A stretch of DNA of 64,000 bases from DASSFG01 sp035550375 (GTDB taxonomy: Bacteria; Planctomycetota; Planctomycetia; Pirellulales; JAICIG01), in assembly GCA_035550375.1 (NCBI GenBank), contig DASZPH010000129.1:1-64000 (forward strand). Reading direction: 5' to 3'. Each line of letters begins with the position of its first letter. Position 1 is the stretch's first letter. A program made the position numbers and the translations under genes. The notes beneath the pieces are model-generated. The model made no database searches. It worked only from the letters and a program-made list of their open reading frames with translations, and was not told the DNA's origin. This document shows positions 9,434 through 18,393 of this stretch, piece by piece.

Positions 9434-10120
9434 ATGCAGAGGCTGAAAACCGCGATCGTGCTAGCGATCTCCGCGCCTTTGATGCTCTCTTCGCCACAAC
9501 TCGCCCGCGCGGCTGACGACTACCGCGTCGAAGCCCTTAATGCCGCTCCGCCCGCTGGCGAATTTGCCCCGGCCGTCGCCGAGCAACTGTCGGCAAACGG
9601 CTTCAAGGTGGTCACGGGCCCGGGGCGCACGCTGTGCGAGGTGTGGCCCGCCAAATCGTGGCAGACGGCCGACGACTTCAAGCCGACCGGAGCGGTTAAC
9701 TATCCGTTCGAGGTGGGCGAATTGCTGGGAGTGATTCGTTTCGCCCGCAGCGGAGGCGATTTCCGCGGCCAGAAGATCAAAAAAGGGGCCTACACGATCC
9801 GCTACGGGTTGCAGCCGCAGGACGGCAACCACGTTGGCACGTCCGACACCCGCGACTTCGTCGTCCTCGTTCCGGCCGCCGCCGATGCCGATCCCGCGCC
9901 GGTAGAAAAAGAAAAGCTGTTCAAGGAAAGCACCGGGGCCTCGGGCACCGCCCACCCGGCCATCTTGAGCCTGCTGCCGCCCCAAGCGGACGGCGACGAT
10001 CTGCCTCGCATCGTCCAGCATGAATCGCGCGGGCTGTGGGCGGTCGATTTCGCCGGCAAGTCGGCCGGCGGCAAGCGGGTGGTGGTGGAGTTGGTCGTCG
10101 TCGGTCACTCGGGCGAATAG
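9434..10120 (+). CDS. Secreted protein of unknown function
   Basis: A 228-residue product with a typical signal peptide (hydrophobic core ending LSSPQLARA). I recognise no domain. The mature part contains a basic stretch RGQKIKKGAYTIRYGLQPQDG followed by GTSDTRDFVVLVPA, a beta-rich pattern that may be a jelly-roll or immunoglobulin-like fold (inference). The start at 9434 is chosen because it opens the signal peptide and has GGAG upstream. It ends 27 bases before the next gene, which also encodes a secreted unknown, suggesting a two-gene unit. Confidence 0.75.
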   Translation: MQRLKTAIVLAISAPLMLSSPQLARAADDYRVEALNAAPPAGEFAPAVAEQLSANGFKVVTGPGRTLCEVWPAKSWQTADDFKPTGAVNYPFEVGELLGVIRFARSGGDFRGQKIKKGAYTIRYGLQPQDGNHVGTSDTRDFVVLVPAAADADPAPVEKEKLFKESTGASGTAHPAILSLLPPQADGDDLPRIVQHESRGLWAVDFAGKSAGGKRVVVELVVVGHSGE

Positions 10121-10147
10121 GGCCAAACCGGAAGGGCTTTATCTTTC

Positions 10148-10714
10148 GTGTCGCGCCGCCTTACACCTTGCCTGCTTGCCGCGTTCGTCGTGGCTCTCGT
10201 GCCGCCTTGCCCGGCAGCCGAACCGAAAGCCGAGAAGAGCTACACCACCGAGTCGCTCTCGGGCAAAGTGGTCTGGCTGTCGGAGGCGCTAAAGGATCGA
10301 TTCGGGATCAAGACCGACGATGACGTGGCCCATGCGGTCGTGGCCCTGGAGACGTCGGAAGGCCAGCTTTATCCCCTTCTCAAAGACGCTCGTGGCCGCG
10401 GTTTCCACGCCGATGAGCGGCTGCGCGGGGTCGACATGGAGCTGCTTGTGCGGCGCTACCGGGGCTCGCCGATGGTGCAGGTGGTGCGCGTGTACACGCT
10501 CAAATCCGACGGCAAATATGAACTCGACTACTGGTGCGACGTCTGCTCGATCGCCATGTACGAGCTGAAGCCGTGCGAATGCTGCCAAGGGCCGATCCGG
10601 CTGCGCGAAAGGCTCGTCGAAAAGAGAAACACGGCCGGGGTAGCACCCGGGGAGAAGTCGCCCGAAAAGACGGGCGGCGTGTCGCCTGAGCGGAAAGTGC
10701 CTGAGCAGGAATAG
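10148..10714 (+). CDS. Secreted Cys-rich protein of unknown function
   Basis: Starts at GTG (10148) and encodes 188 residues with a short signal peptide ending around PCPAAE. The middle is predicted alpha/beta. The notable feature is the cluster CDVC...CECC near residues 130-145, a possible metal site or disulfide pair. The last 35 residues are charged and Pro/Lys/Glu-rich. Its stop codon is one base from the stop of the convergent histone-like gene. No family recognised. Confidence 0.72.
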   Translation: MSRRLTPCLLAAFVVALVPPCPAAEPKAEKSYTTESLSGKVVWLSEALKDRFGIKTDDDVAHAVVALETSEGQLYPLLKDARGRGFHADERLRGVDMELLVRRYRGSPMVQVVRVYTLKSDGKYELDYWCDVCSIAMYELKPCECCQGPIRLRERLVEKRNTAGVAPGEKSPEKTGGVSPERKVPEQE

Positions 10715-10715
10715 G

Positions 10716-11111
10716 TCAACCGACCTGGTCGTCGCCGCCCATCCGCGGTTCGCTGGCGGAGACCCCCTCCATGCTTTCGCCGGCCGTCGGGGCGGGCATG
10801 GCCGACATCGGCTGGGCGGGCGGCTCGACGGGAGCCGGGCCGGGAGCCGGCGGCATGGGGGCGGGCTTTCGCGCGGGCGCCTTCTTCGCCTTCTTGACGG
10901 GCGATTTCTTCGCCAGACCCTTTTTGATCGGTCCCTTTTTGACCGGTGCCTTCTTCTTGGGAGCCGCTTTCTTGCGAGCCACCGCTTTCTTGGCGGCCTT
11001 CTTCGCGGGGGCCTTTTTGGCCGCCTTCGCCTTCTTGGCCGGCTTCTTTGTTGCCTTCTTGCTGCTCTTCGCGGGGGCCTTTTTGCTCGCCTTCTTCTTA
11101 ACCTTAGCCAT
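10716..11111 (-). CDS. Histone H1-like Lys/Ala/Pro-rich protein
   Basis: A 131-residue, very basic protein. Residues 1-85 are almost wholly repeats of KKA, AKK, KKAP and PAKK, like histone H1 tails and bacterial Hc1/AlgP-type DNA-condensing proteins. The last 45 residues are acidic and Pro/Met-rich. The ATG at 11111 is preceded by GGAG at about eight bases; an earlier in-frame start at 11135 lacks this. It probably binds DNA nonspecifically and helps compact the nucleoid. The low-complexity sequence makes homology assignment weak, and simple charge-based convergence is possible. Confidence 0.75.
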   Translation of the reverse strand: MAKVKKKASKKAPAKSSKKATKKPAKKAKAAKKAPAKKAAKKAVARKKAAPKKKAPVKKGPIKKGLAKKSPVKKAKKAPARKPAPMPPAPGPAPVEPPAQPMSAMPAPTAGESMEGVSASEPRMGGDDQVG

Positions 11112-11348
11112 GAGTCTCTCCAAAGGAAGATACACCCCGGAACAAGCTGAGTGGCAGTCTAACGACGCTGCTCTCTACTTGCAACTTTTTTTGCGGATTT
11201 CTCGTCGAGAAAACTGCGAGTCGCTCAAAACGCGTTTCGGGTCCCGCTCCGGGAACCAGCGATGCGGCGGTTGAATCGCCCCTGGGGTACAATCGAATCG
11301 CTTCGTCGCGGGTCGACGGAGATGGCGAAACCGTGCCGGAGGCATGAT

Positions 11349-11666
11349 ATGCTGCTTCGCGAGTTCAAATGGAAGAAGGAAGTGCTGGAAGCAAGCGAGC
11401 CGGTGCTCGTCGATTTCTGGGCGAGTTGGTGCGGCCCTTGCCGCCAGATGGAGCCCACGCTCGAATCGCTCGCGCGCGACTTCAAAGTCTGCAAGGTCAA
11501 CGTTGACGTGAACCAGCCGCTCGCGGCCAGGTACAAGATCTCGTCCATCCCGGCCTTGTTGATCTTCAAGGATGGCAAAGTCGCCGCCCAGCATGTCGGG
11601 GTGACGCCCGAGGCGACCCTGAGGGCGGAAATGACCGCTCTGAGCAAAGCATCCGGGGCGACCTGA
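11349..11666 (+). CDS. Thioredoxin
   Basis: A 105-residue thioredoxin, cytoplasmic (no signal peptide), reducing protein disulfides. It has the standard active site WCGPC at residues 27-31, the buried Asp in VLVDFWASW, and the cis-proline loop in SSIPALLIFKDGK. The ATG at 11349 is set by GGAGG at 11338-11342. Longer in-frame starts at 11262 and 11322 would add an unrelated leader. It is followed 30 bases later by a secreted hydrolase gene. Confidence 0.9.
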   Translation: MLLREFKWKKEVLEASEPVLVDFWASWCGPCRQMEPTLESLARDFKVCKVNVDVNQPLAARYKISSIPALLIFKDGKVAAQHVGVTPEATLRAEMTALSKASGAT

Positions 11667-11696
11667 CGCGGAATTCAGACCGAAATACTGGCAAAT

Positions 11697-13073
11697 ATGT
11701 TCCTCAGAAACGTCGTAGTCTTCTCCCTGTTTGCAGCCTGCCAGTTGGGCAAGCCAGCCTTGGCCGCGGAGTCGGCTTACCGCATTGCCTCGTTTTCGGC
11801 CGACGTCACGATCCCCCTGGGCCACCGCTGCATGGGAATTCTGCCGACCAAGGCCCAGACCATCGACGATCCCCTGGAGGCAAATGGCTTTGCGCTGCTG
11901 GGACCCGACAAGCCGGTCGTGTTTCTGGCCCTGGACTGGTGCGAGGTGCGTAATGGCTCCTACGATCAGTGGCGCGACGCGCTGGCCGCCACGGCCGGTA
12001 CGACCCGCGAGCGCGTGCTCGTTTGCGCCTTGCACCAGCATGATGCGCCGGTTGTCGACAAGGGGGCTCAGAACCTGCTGGATGAAGTTGGACTCAAGGG
12101 GGAGCTCTTCGACCCCGCGTTCCACACTCAGTGCATCGAGCGGGTTCAGCGCGCCTTGGCCGCGAGCCTCAAGTCGCCTCAAGCGGTGACGCACGTTGGC
12201 ATCGGCCAGGCCAAGGTCGAAAAGGTGGCCTCCAGTCGACGCGTTGTCGCGGCCGACGGTCGCGTGAACTGGAATCGCTACAGCGCCTCGGGCGCCGACC
12301 GCTTTCTGAGCGAAGCCCCCGAGGGCGAGATCGACCCCTATCTCAAGACCATCAGCTTCTGGCAGAACGACACGCCGCTTGTGGCCCTCTCTGCCTACGC
12401 CACGCATCCGATGAGCTACTACGGCCGCGGAGGGGTCAGTGCCGATTTCGTCGGTCTGGCGCGCCGTCGCCGCGCCCGGGACGACGGGCGGGTGGCCCAG
12501 ATCTATGTCAGCGGTTGCAGCGGCGACGTTACGGCCGGCAAGTACAACGACGGCACCCCGCTGATGCGCCAACTGCTCGCGGAGCGCATCTACCAGGCCA
12601 TGAAGCGGGCCTGGGAGGGAACCGAGCGGTTCCCGTTGGAGCAAGCCGCCTTACGTTCGGCGCCTCTTGAGCTGCCCTTCCACGAGGGGCCGGAGTTTTC
12701 GCGAAGCGCTCTGGAGACGACGCTGCACGACGAGCAGGCCGCTGCCGGCCCGCGAATTCTGGCGGCGATGGGCCTGAGCAGCCTGGAGCGGATCGCGCGC
12801 GGACAGCCGATCGACCTGCCGTGCCTCGATCTGGGCCGGGTGAAGATCGTGCTGTTCCCCGGCGAGACGTTCGTCGGCTATCAGCTCATGGCCCAGCGGA
12901 TGGCGCCAGGGTCTTTTGTGCTGTCGATCGGCTACGGCGAATGCTGGCCCGGCTATGTCCCCACGCGGGCCGCCTTCGACGATCAATTCAACCACGATTG
13001 GCGCTGGGCCGGAGCGGGCAGTGAAGAACGCATCCACGAGGCTTTAGAGAGGGTGCTGCATGAGAAGAAGTAG
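11697..13073 (+). CDS. Neutral ceramidase-like secreted hydrolase
   Basis: A 458-residue secreted protein (signal peptide MFLRNVVVFSLFAACQLGKPALA). The mature N-terminus resembles neutral/alkaline non-lysosomal ceramidases and related planctomycete proteins: ASFSADVTIPLGHRC, and a histidine-bearing VCALHQHDAPVVD that corresponds to the Zn-ligand HTHSGPG-like segment. Further histidines (SAYATHPMSYYGRGG) and an acidic stretch fit a metallohydrolase. The substrate is not predictable: similar proteins are widespread in planctomycetes and probably not all act on ceramide. Its last 14 bases overlap the start of the S9 peptidase gene, indicating cotranslation. Confidence 0.72.
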   Translation: MFLRNVVVFSLFAACQLGKPALAAESAYRIASFSADVTIPLGHRCMGILPTKAQTIDDPLEANGFALLGPDKPVVFLALDWCEVRNGSYDQWRDALAATAGTTRERVLVCALHQHDAPVVDKGAQNLLDEVGLKGELFDPAFHTQCIERVQRALAASLKSPQAVTHVGIGQAKVEKVASSRRVVAADGRVNWNRYSASGADRFLSEAPEGEIDPYLKTISFWQNDTPLVALSAYATHPMSYYGRGGVSADFVGLARRRRARDDGRVAQIYVSGCSGDVTAGKYNDGTPLMRQLLAERIYQAMKRAWEGTERFPLEQAALRSAPLELPFHEGPEFSRSALETTLHDEQAAAGPRILAAMGLSSLERIARGQPIDLPCLDLGRVKIVLFPGETFVGYQLMAQRMAPGSFVLSIGYGECWPGYVPTRAAFDDQFNHDWRWAGAGSEERIHEALERVLHEKK

Positions 13074-15144
13074 GCGCGTTGGCCGCAAACAACGTTCAGA
13101 CGAGGTACGGCGGCGCCTTGCGGCCACCCTACTCCTCTTGCTTGGCTGGCCCGGTTTCTCGCCGGCCCAAGAGCCGGCGAAGAGGCTGCTGGCGATCGAA
13201 GATTTGTACCGGATGGATGCGATCCAGTCGGTCGTGGTCGCCCCCGACGAGCAGAGCGCGGTCGGCATCCGGCGATGGATTGATCCCCAGACGCTCGCCG
13301 AGCGGCTTTCGCTCTGGGCGATCGAGGATGAGTCGACCCGGCCGCTTGAGACGGGCGAGCCGGACGCCCGGTCTCCCGTCTTTTCGCCGGATGGCCGCTG
13401 GATCGCCGTCCGATCGGCCAGACCGCGACCAACGGGCTGGCGGCAAACGCCGGCCGTCCCTCTCCAATCGGAGCCCGCCACCGACATCTGGCTCATCTCG
13501 GGCGACGGCCGCCGCGGGCTGCCTCTGGCCGGACCGGAAAAGCCGTACGGCCGCGTCTTCAACGACCTGTTTTACGCGCGGGTAGCCTTTTCGCCCGACG
13601 GACGCCACCTGGCTTTCATCGCCGACGACGGCCGCGACCCGCGCACTCCCGAAGAGGTCGCAGCCGACGTTTACGTCGTGCGGCCCGATCAGGGCGAAGG
13701 ATACACCGGATACGGCACCGCCCAAGTCTGGCTAGCGGAACTCGAACCGCAGCCCTCGGAACAAGCCGCGAGCAGCGTCCGCCGCTTGACCGACGACAAC
13801 ATCTGGTACGGCGACCTGCAATGGTCGCCCGACGGCCGCACGCTTTTCTGCCACGCCAATAAATCGGGCGACGTTGAGGCAGTGCGCTACAGCATCAACA
13901 AGAACTACGACATCTGGGCCATCGACGTCGCCAGCGGCCGGCAACGGCAGATAACCACGGGGCCTGGGCCTGAAGTGTCGCCTCGCGTCTCGCCCGACGG
14001 CACCAAACTGGTCTGCCTAAGCTCGCCCCGCAAGGGGCCGCACGCCGACATCTACAATCTGCTCGTAGTGTCGCTGGCCGGCGACGAGCGCGGAGCAAAT
14101 CAGCACGTCGTCTACGACCATCACGCGTCGTCCGTCGAACCGCCGCATCCCGTTCCGGCCTTCCCCCTGCCAGACGAGTGTTGGGACGGCGGAGACGCCC
14201 TGTGGTACACGCATTTCAATCGCACCGAGACTAACACGGTGCGAGTCGACCTGGAAACGGCGCGGGGAACCGCGATCGGCGACCAGGCCGACGGCAGTCG
14301 GCTGGCCCGGCGATGGGCGGCCCGACGACGGCTATCGCCGCGCGCGGATCGATGGCTTGGAGATCGAGAGCTAGCCGAAGAGCGAGTTATCACATGGTCG
14401 AACGACGGCCTGCGGCTGGAGGGCACGATCACCGTTCCTTCGCAGGGCAACCGTCCCTTCCCGCTCGTCGTCTACCCGCACGGCGGACCGCACAGCCGAA
14501 CCACGGCCGGCTTCAACTTTACGGCCCAGATTCTGGCGGCCAACGGCTACCTCGTTTTCCAGCCCAATTTTCGTGGCTCAGCGGGCTACGGCCGCGACTT
14601 CCTGGACGCCAACCGTCGGGATCTGGGGGGCGGCGATATGCGCGACATTCTCACGGGCATCGAAACACTCATCGCGCAGGGGCTGGCCGACGAGAAGCGG
14701 CAATTCGTCTACGGCATTAGCTACGGCGGTTTCATGACCTGCTGGCTCGTCGGCCACACGAAGCAGTTCGCCGCGGCCGCCGCACAAAACGCGGTGACCG
14801 ACATGAACGTGATGTTCGGAACGAGCGACATCCAGAGTTGGACCCAGTGGGAGCTGGGAGGTCTTCCCTGGGAAATCGCCGAAGCGATGAGATTGCACAG
14901 CCCGATCAGCTACGTCGATCGGGTTTCGACGCCGACCCTCGTTCTCCACTCGCGCGACGACCGCCGCTGTCCTTTGCCGATGGGGCAGATGTACTACCAG
15001 TCGCTCGTCAGTCGCGGGGTGCCGACCGAAATGGTGATCTACCCGAACGAAGGCCACGGCATCCGGCAGCCGCGGCACCAGGCGGACGTACTGAGGCGCG
15101 TCCTGGCCTGGTTCGCGCTGCACGATCCGGTTAATAAGCGTTGA
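13060..15144 (+). CDS. S9 family prolyl oligopeptidase-like peptidase
   Basis: A 694-residue secreted serine peptidase of the acylaminoacyl/dipeptidyl peptidase group. The N-terminal two thirds is a beta-propeller with WD40-like SPDGR repeats. The C-terminal alpha/beta hydrolase carries GISYGGFM (Ser554), HSRDD with the Asp near 633, and NEGHGIR with the His near 667, so the triad is complete. The start overlaps the preceding gene. Oddly, residues about 412-440 read as an Arg-rich, unconserved string. The other frame there reads more naturally, and the propeller appears short at this point, so a pair of compensating frameshifts or a deletion is possible. The 3' end overlaps the convergent PDZ gene by 14 bases. 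Confidence 0.88.
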   Translation: MRRSRRVGRKQRSDEVRRRLAATLLLLLGWPGFSPAQEPAKRLLAIEDLYRMDAIQSVVVAPDEQSAVGIRRWIDPQTLAERLSLWAIEDESTRPLETGEPDARSPVFSPDGRWIAVRSARPRPTGWRQTPAVPLQSEPATDIWLISGDGRRGLPLAGPEKPYGRVFNDLFYARVAFSPDGRHLAFIADDGRDPRTPEEVAADVYVVRPDQGEGYTGYGTAQVWLAELEPQPSEQAASSVRRLTDDNIWYGDLQWSPDGRTLFCHANKSGDVEAVRYSINKNYDIWAIDVASGRQRQITTGPGPEVSPRVSPDGTKLVCLSSPRKGPHADIYNLLVVSLAGDERGANQHVVYDHHASSVEPPHPVPAFPLPDECWDGGDALWYTHFNRTETNTVRVDLETARGTAIGDQADGSRLARRWAARRRLSPRADRWLGDRELAEERVITWSNDGLRLEGTITVPSQGNRPFPLVVYPHGGPHSRTTAGFNFTAQILAANGYLVFQPNFRGSAGYGRDFLDANRRDLGGGDMRDILTGIETLIAQGLADEKRQFVYGISYGGFMTCWLVGHTKQFAAAAAQNAVTDMNVMFGTSDIQSWTQWELGGLPWEIAEAMRLHSPISYVDRVSTPTLVLHSRDDRRCPLPMGQMYYQSLVSRGVPTEMVIYPNEGHGIRQPRHQADVLRRVLAWFALHDPVNKR

Positions 15145-15919
15145 TGTAGGCGTTCGGCGCGCGCCGGGCCTGCATCGGGGCCGGCAAAATCTCGTAAGGC
15201 TCGACGTAAGCGGGATACTCCGACCGATCGACCGGATATTCCGATGGGTACGTCGCACGCGGTGCAGGACCTCCGACAAACTGGCCCGGGGCAGAAGCGA
15301 GCACCGCCTGCAACTGGTCGTTTCGGCCGTTGCGATCGATATCGAGCCGGACGGCTTCGCCCGGAACATGGCGAGCGACCATCCGCGTCACGTCTTGCGA
15401 CGAGTAGATCTCTCGACCGTCGAGCGCCAGCAGGACGTCACCCGGCCTGATGCCTGCTTCGTCGGCCGGGCTGTTCGGCCGGATGCCGGAGACCCGCACC
15501 ACGCCGTCGGGCGTTTCGCTCATGGTGATTCCCAGATAGGCGCGTTGGCCGCGCGACCCGTCGAACCCGCCGTTGTAGGCGGGACCAGCATAATATCCGC
15601 CGTAGCGCGGTCCGGCGAAACCTCCATTGGCCGGCCCGCCGTAGTTGCCATAATAACCGGGGCCGCCGCCGTAATAGGGGGAACCGCGATAATAGCCTCC
15701 TGTGCCATAGGCGGGACCATAAAAGCCTCCCGGCCCATAGTAGTATCCGCGGTTGCCGAAATCGCCGAACGTGCGGGCGCTGGCGCGGCCCGCCTGGCGT
15801 GCCGCGCGGGCTTCTATCCGCCCCTCTTGCCGGATGGTTTGGCCGCGTGCAGTCTGGTCGGCGAGCGGCGTCAGACAGGCCACGATGGCTATGGCGGTCA
15901 GCGAGAGTTTCTTTAGCAT
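15131..15919 (-). CDS. Secreted Gly/Tyr-rich PDZ-domain protein
   Basis: A 262-residue exported protein with a signal peptide (MLKKLSLTAIAIVACLTPLA). Residues about 50-125 are low complexity, dominated by Gly, Tyr, Pro and Asn in GYYxGPGG-like repeats. Residues about 128-210 form a PDZ domain: AYLGITM, GIRPNSPADEAGIRPGDVLL, ALDGREI, and VRLDIDRNG. No protease domain is attached, so it probably binds peptides or scaffolds envelope proteins. The Tyr/Gly-rich segment may be adhesive or self-associating (inference). Its gene overlaps the convergent S9 peptidase by 14 bases. Confidence 0.82.
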   Translation of the reverse strand: MLKKLSLTAIAIVACLTPLADQTARGQTIRQEGRIEARAARQAGRASARTFGDFGNRGYYYGPGGFYGPAYGTGGYYRGSPYYGGGPGYYGNYGGPANGGFAGPRYGGYYAGPAYNGGFDGSRGQRAYLGITMSETPDGVVRVSGIRPNSPADEAGIRPGDVLLALDGREIYSSQDVTRMVARHVPGEAVRLDIDRNGRNDQLQAVLASAPGQFVGGPAPRATYPSEYPVDRSEYPAYVEPYEILPAPMQARRAPNAYINAY

Positions 15920-16052
15920 GCTTCTCCCTCCTAAGCTCTTACGAGACGATCGCCCCTAGTCTGTAGGCTGCCCTCACTCGAGGCGTGCAGAGAGCATGCC
16001 CGAGCGGCCTTGAAATTAGGGGGAGAAGGTGACTGCCAGCTTCGCCCGCAGA

Positions 16053-17276
16053 CTACGGAACCGCGGAGGGGGGTAATTGATGTCCCAGCTTCTCTCGCTT
16101 GGTCGCCAGATAGCGGGCGTTGTGCTCGTTCACCGGCGCGACGATCGGCACCTGATCGACCACCTCCAGATCAAAGCCGTCGTAGATGAAGGCGTCGGTC
16201 TTCTTGGGGTTGTTGGTCAACAAGCGCACGCGGCTCAACCCCAAGTCTTTGAGAATCTGAATTCCGACGCCGTAGTCACGCATGTCGGCCTTGAAACCTA
16301 GCGCCTGGTTGGCCTCGACCGTGTCGAGCCCCTTGTCCTGCAACCGGTAGGCCTTGATCTTTTGCGCCAGCCCGATGCCGCGTCCCTCCTGCGGCAGGTA
16401 AATCAACACCCCATTCCCTTCCTGGCTGATCATCTCCAGGGCCATGTGAAGTTGGTCGCCGCAGTCGCAGCGCAGAGAGTTGAGCAGGTCGCCGGTCAGG
16501 CAAGAGGAGTGCAGTCGCACCAGCGGGGCCGCCACGGCCGTCGGCGTGCCGAAAACGACGGCGAACGGCTCCTGCGCCTCGTATTTGACACCGTAGTAGA
16601 TGAACGTGGCCTGGCCGTAGCGATTGGGGAACTGGCATTCCTCCTGCCGGTAAACGAGCTTCTCCCGCGCGCGACGGTAGCGGATCAGGTCCTCGATGGT
16701 AATGATCTCCAGCCGATGCTGCCGGGCCAGCTCGATCAGGCAGTCGCGATCGGCCCGGTCGCCGCTGTCGTCGAGGATTTCGCACAGCACGCCGGCCGGA
16801 TAAAGCTCGGCGAGTCTCGCTAGGTCGATGGCCGCCTCGGTGTGTCCGGCGCGGCGGAGCACGCCTCCTTCCTTGGCCATGATCGGATACATGTGTCCGG
16901 GCCGCACAAAGTCGGTTGGCTGGCTGTCGGGGTCGATCAGAGCCCGGATGGTGGTTGCCTTCTCCTGCGCGGTGATGCCCGTGCGGGCGCTCTTGTGGTC
17001 TACGGCCACCGTGAAGGCCGTGCGAAGGGGGGCCGTGTTCTGGTCGACCATCGGCGCCAACTTGAGCCGTTCGCAGACCTCGGGCAGCACCGGCACGCAG
17101 ACCTGCCCCCGGCCGTACTTGAGCATGAAGTTGACGGCGGACGGCGTGACCTTCTCCGCCGCGCAGATAAAATCCCCCTCGTTCTCGCGGTCCTCGGCGT
17201 CGGCCACGATCACGATTTCGCCTCGCGCAAACGCCGCGATCGCCGCTTCGATGGTGGAAAATGGGGGCCTGGTCAA
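16053..17276 (-). CDS. ribBA: Bifunctional RibBA, riboflavin biosynthesis
   Basis: A 407-residue fusion supplying both precursors of riboflavin. The N-terminal half is 3,4-dihydroxy-2-butanone-4-phosphate synthase (DREDEGDFICAAEKV; DHKSARTGITAQEKATTI). The C-terminal half is GTP cyclohydrolase II (LHSSCLTGDLLNSLRCDCGD with the Zn cysteines; YLPQEGRGIGL). In the synthase half, the segment before HTEAAIDL reads VLRRAGHTEAAIDL, as expected for the family. The frame opens with TTG at 17276, which matches the family N-terminus (TIEAAIAAFARGE); no ATG is available. I could not see a convincing FMN riboswitch upstream. It is divergent from the alpha/beta hydrolase. Confidence 0.94.
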   Translation of the reverse strand: MTRPPFSTIEAAIAAFARGEIVIVADAEDRENEGDFICAAEKVTPSAVNFMLKYGRGQVCVPVLPEVCERLKLAPMVDQNTAPLRTAFTVAVDHKSARTGITAQEKATTIRALIDPDSQPTDFVRPGHMYPIMAKEGGVLRRAGHTEAAIDLARLAELYPAGVLCEILDDSGDRADRDCLIELARQHRLEIITIEDLIRYRRAREKLVYRQEECQFPNRYGQATFIYYGVKYEAQEPFAVVFGTPTAVAAPLVRLHSSCLTGDLLNSLRCDCGDQLHMALEMISQEGNGVLIYLPQEGRGIGLAQKIKAYRLQDKGLDTVEANQALGFKADMRDYGVGIQILKDLGLSRVRLLTNNPKKTDAFIYDGFDLEVVDQVPIVAPVNEHNARYLATKREKLGHQLPPSAVP

Positions 17277-17400
17277 GTGAGCGATCCGCTAACGAGGGAG
17301 GTCAAGGGGAGGGGGCGCGGCAGCAACACACGTCTCCGAGTTTGGCCGCCGCCTTGGTATGATTATAGGGTTGACGAGTCGCCTTGCCAGGGAGGACCGC

Positions 17401-18393
17401 ATGTACCGAAGCCGCAAGGGCAAACAAACCAAAGAGTTATGCCGGTTTGTCCTGCGCGCGGCGCTCGTCTTTCTGGCCGCACTGTCTGGCGGGCGAGTTT
17501 GCGCCGACGACCCGCCTGTTGCAGACGCCCCGGCAGTTTCCGAGGCGCCGGCCGTCGAGGTCCGCTCGTCGGTCGTCTACTGGGAAGCCGACGACACGTC
17601 CCTCACGGCGGACATCTATCTCCCCGCTGAGCCGGGCCAATATCCGGGGGTGCTGTTGGTCCACGGGGGCGCGTGGCTGGCGGGAAGCAAGGGGCGGATG
17701 CGGCACATCGCCAGGGCGCTGGCCGAGCGAGGCTACGTGGCCGTGTCGATCAACTACCGGTTGGCTCCGAAGCACAAGTTTCCGGCCCAACTCGACGACT
17801 GCCGGACGGCCGTCTGCTGGATGCGCGACAACGCCGCCGACTTGAAGCTCGACCCGGCGCGCGTCGGCGGCTTTGGCTACTCGGCCGGCGCGCACCTGGT
17901 GACGCTGATGTCGCTCACGGCCGCCCAGGTTTGCCAGTCGGACGCGGCTTCCGACGCTGACCGGACGGCCTGGGAGAAATGCCGGCTGCAGGCGGTGGTG
18001 GCGGGCGGCACGCCGTGCGACTTTCGCGCCCTGCCCCCCGACAACCGCTACCTGGCCTTCTGGCTGGGCGGCACGCGAGCCGAAAAGGAGGAACTCTACC
18101 GCCAGGCTTCGCCCATGGCCTTCGTCACGGCCGCGGCGCCCCCCGTGTTTCTCTACCACGGCGAAAAGGACCTGCTCGTCCTGCCTCACGGTCCCAAAGC
18201 TCTCAAGCAGGCGCTCGACGACGCGGGCGTGGTCACCGAGTTGGTCACCCTGCCTGACGACGGCCACATCGGGACGTTCATGCACCCGGAGACCCTATCG
18301 AAGGCATATGCCTTCCTCGACGGCCATCTCCGCTCGCCCTCCCCGACCCGCCAGGCGGCCAAGCCGCTTCCCGCGGACGCCGGATCACGCTGA
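17401..18393 (+). CDS. Secreted alpha/beta hydrolase (esterase/lipase-like)
   Basis: A 330-residue hydrolase of the hormone-sensitive-lipase/BD-FAE type, exported by a signal peptide (MYRSRKGKQTKELC... ALSGGRVCA). The oxyanion motif HGGAW, nucleophile elbow GFGYSAGAH, acid HGEKDLLV and histidine DDGHIG make a full triad. Such enzymes cleave carboxylic esters, for example acetyl groups on polysaccharides, which would suit a sulfatase-bearing planctomycete; the real substrate is unknown. The start is fixed by GGGAGG ending six bases before the ATG. Its TGA overlaps the ATG of the next gene, so the two are translationally coupled. Confidence 0.88.
   Translation: MYRSRKGKQTKELCRFVLRAALVFLAALSGGRVCADDPPVADAPAVSEAPAVEVRSSVVYWEADDTSLTADIYLPAEPGQYPGVLLVHGGAWLAGSKGRMRHIARALAERGYVAVSINYRLAPKHKFPAQLDDCRTAVCWMRDNAADLKLDPARVGGFGYSAGAHLVTLMSLTAAQVCQSDAASDADRTAWEKCRLQAVVAGGTPCDFRALPPDNRYLAFWLGGTRAEKEELYRQASPMAFVTAAAPPVFLYHGEKDLLVLPHGPKALKQALDDAGVVTELVTLPDDGHIGTFMHPETLSKAYAFLDGHLRSPSPTRQAAKPLPADAGSR

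Noticed and set aside
11175..12644. A 489-codon minus-strand frame over thioredoxin and the ceramidase-like gene
   Set aside because: Both plus-strand genes have recognisable motifs and ribosome sites, and the minus frame has none.
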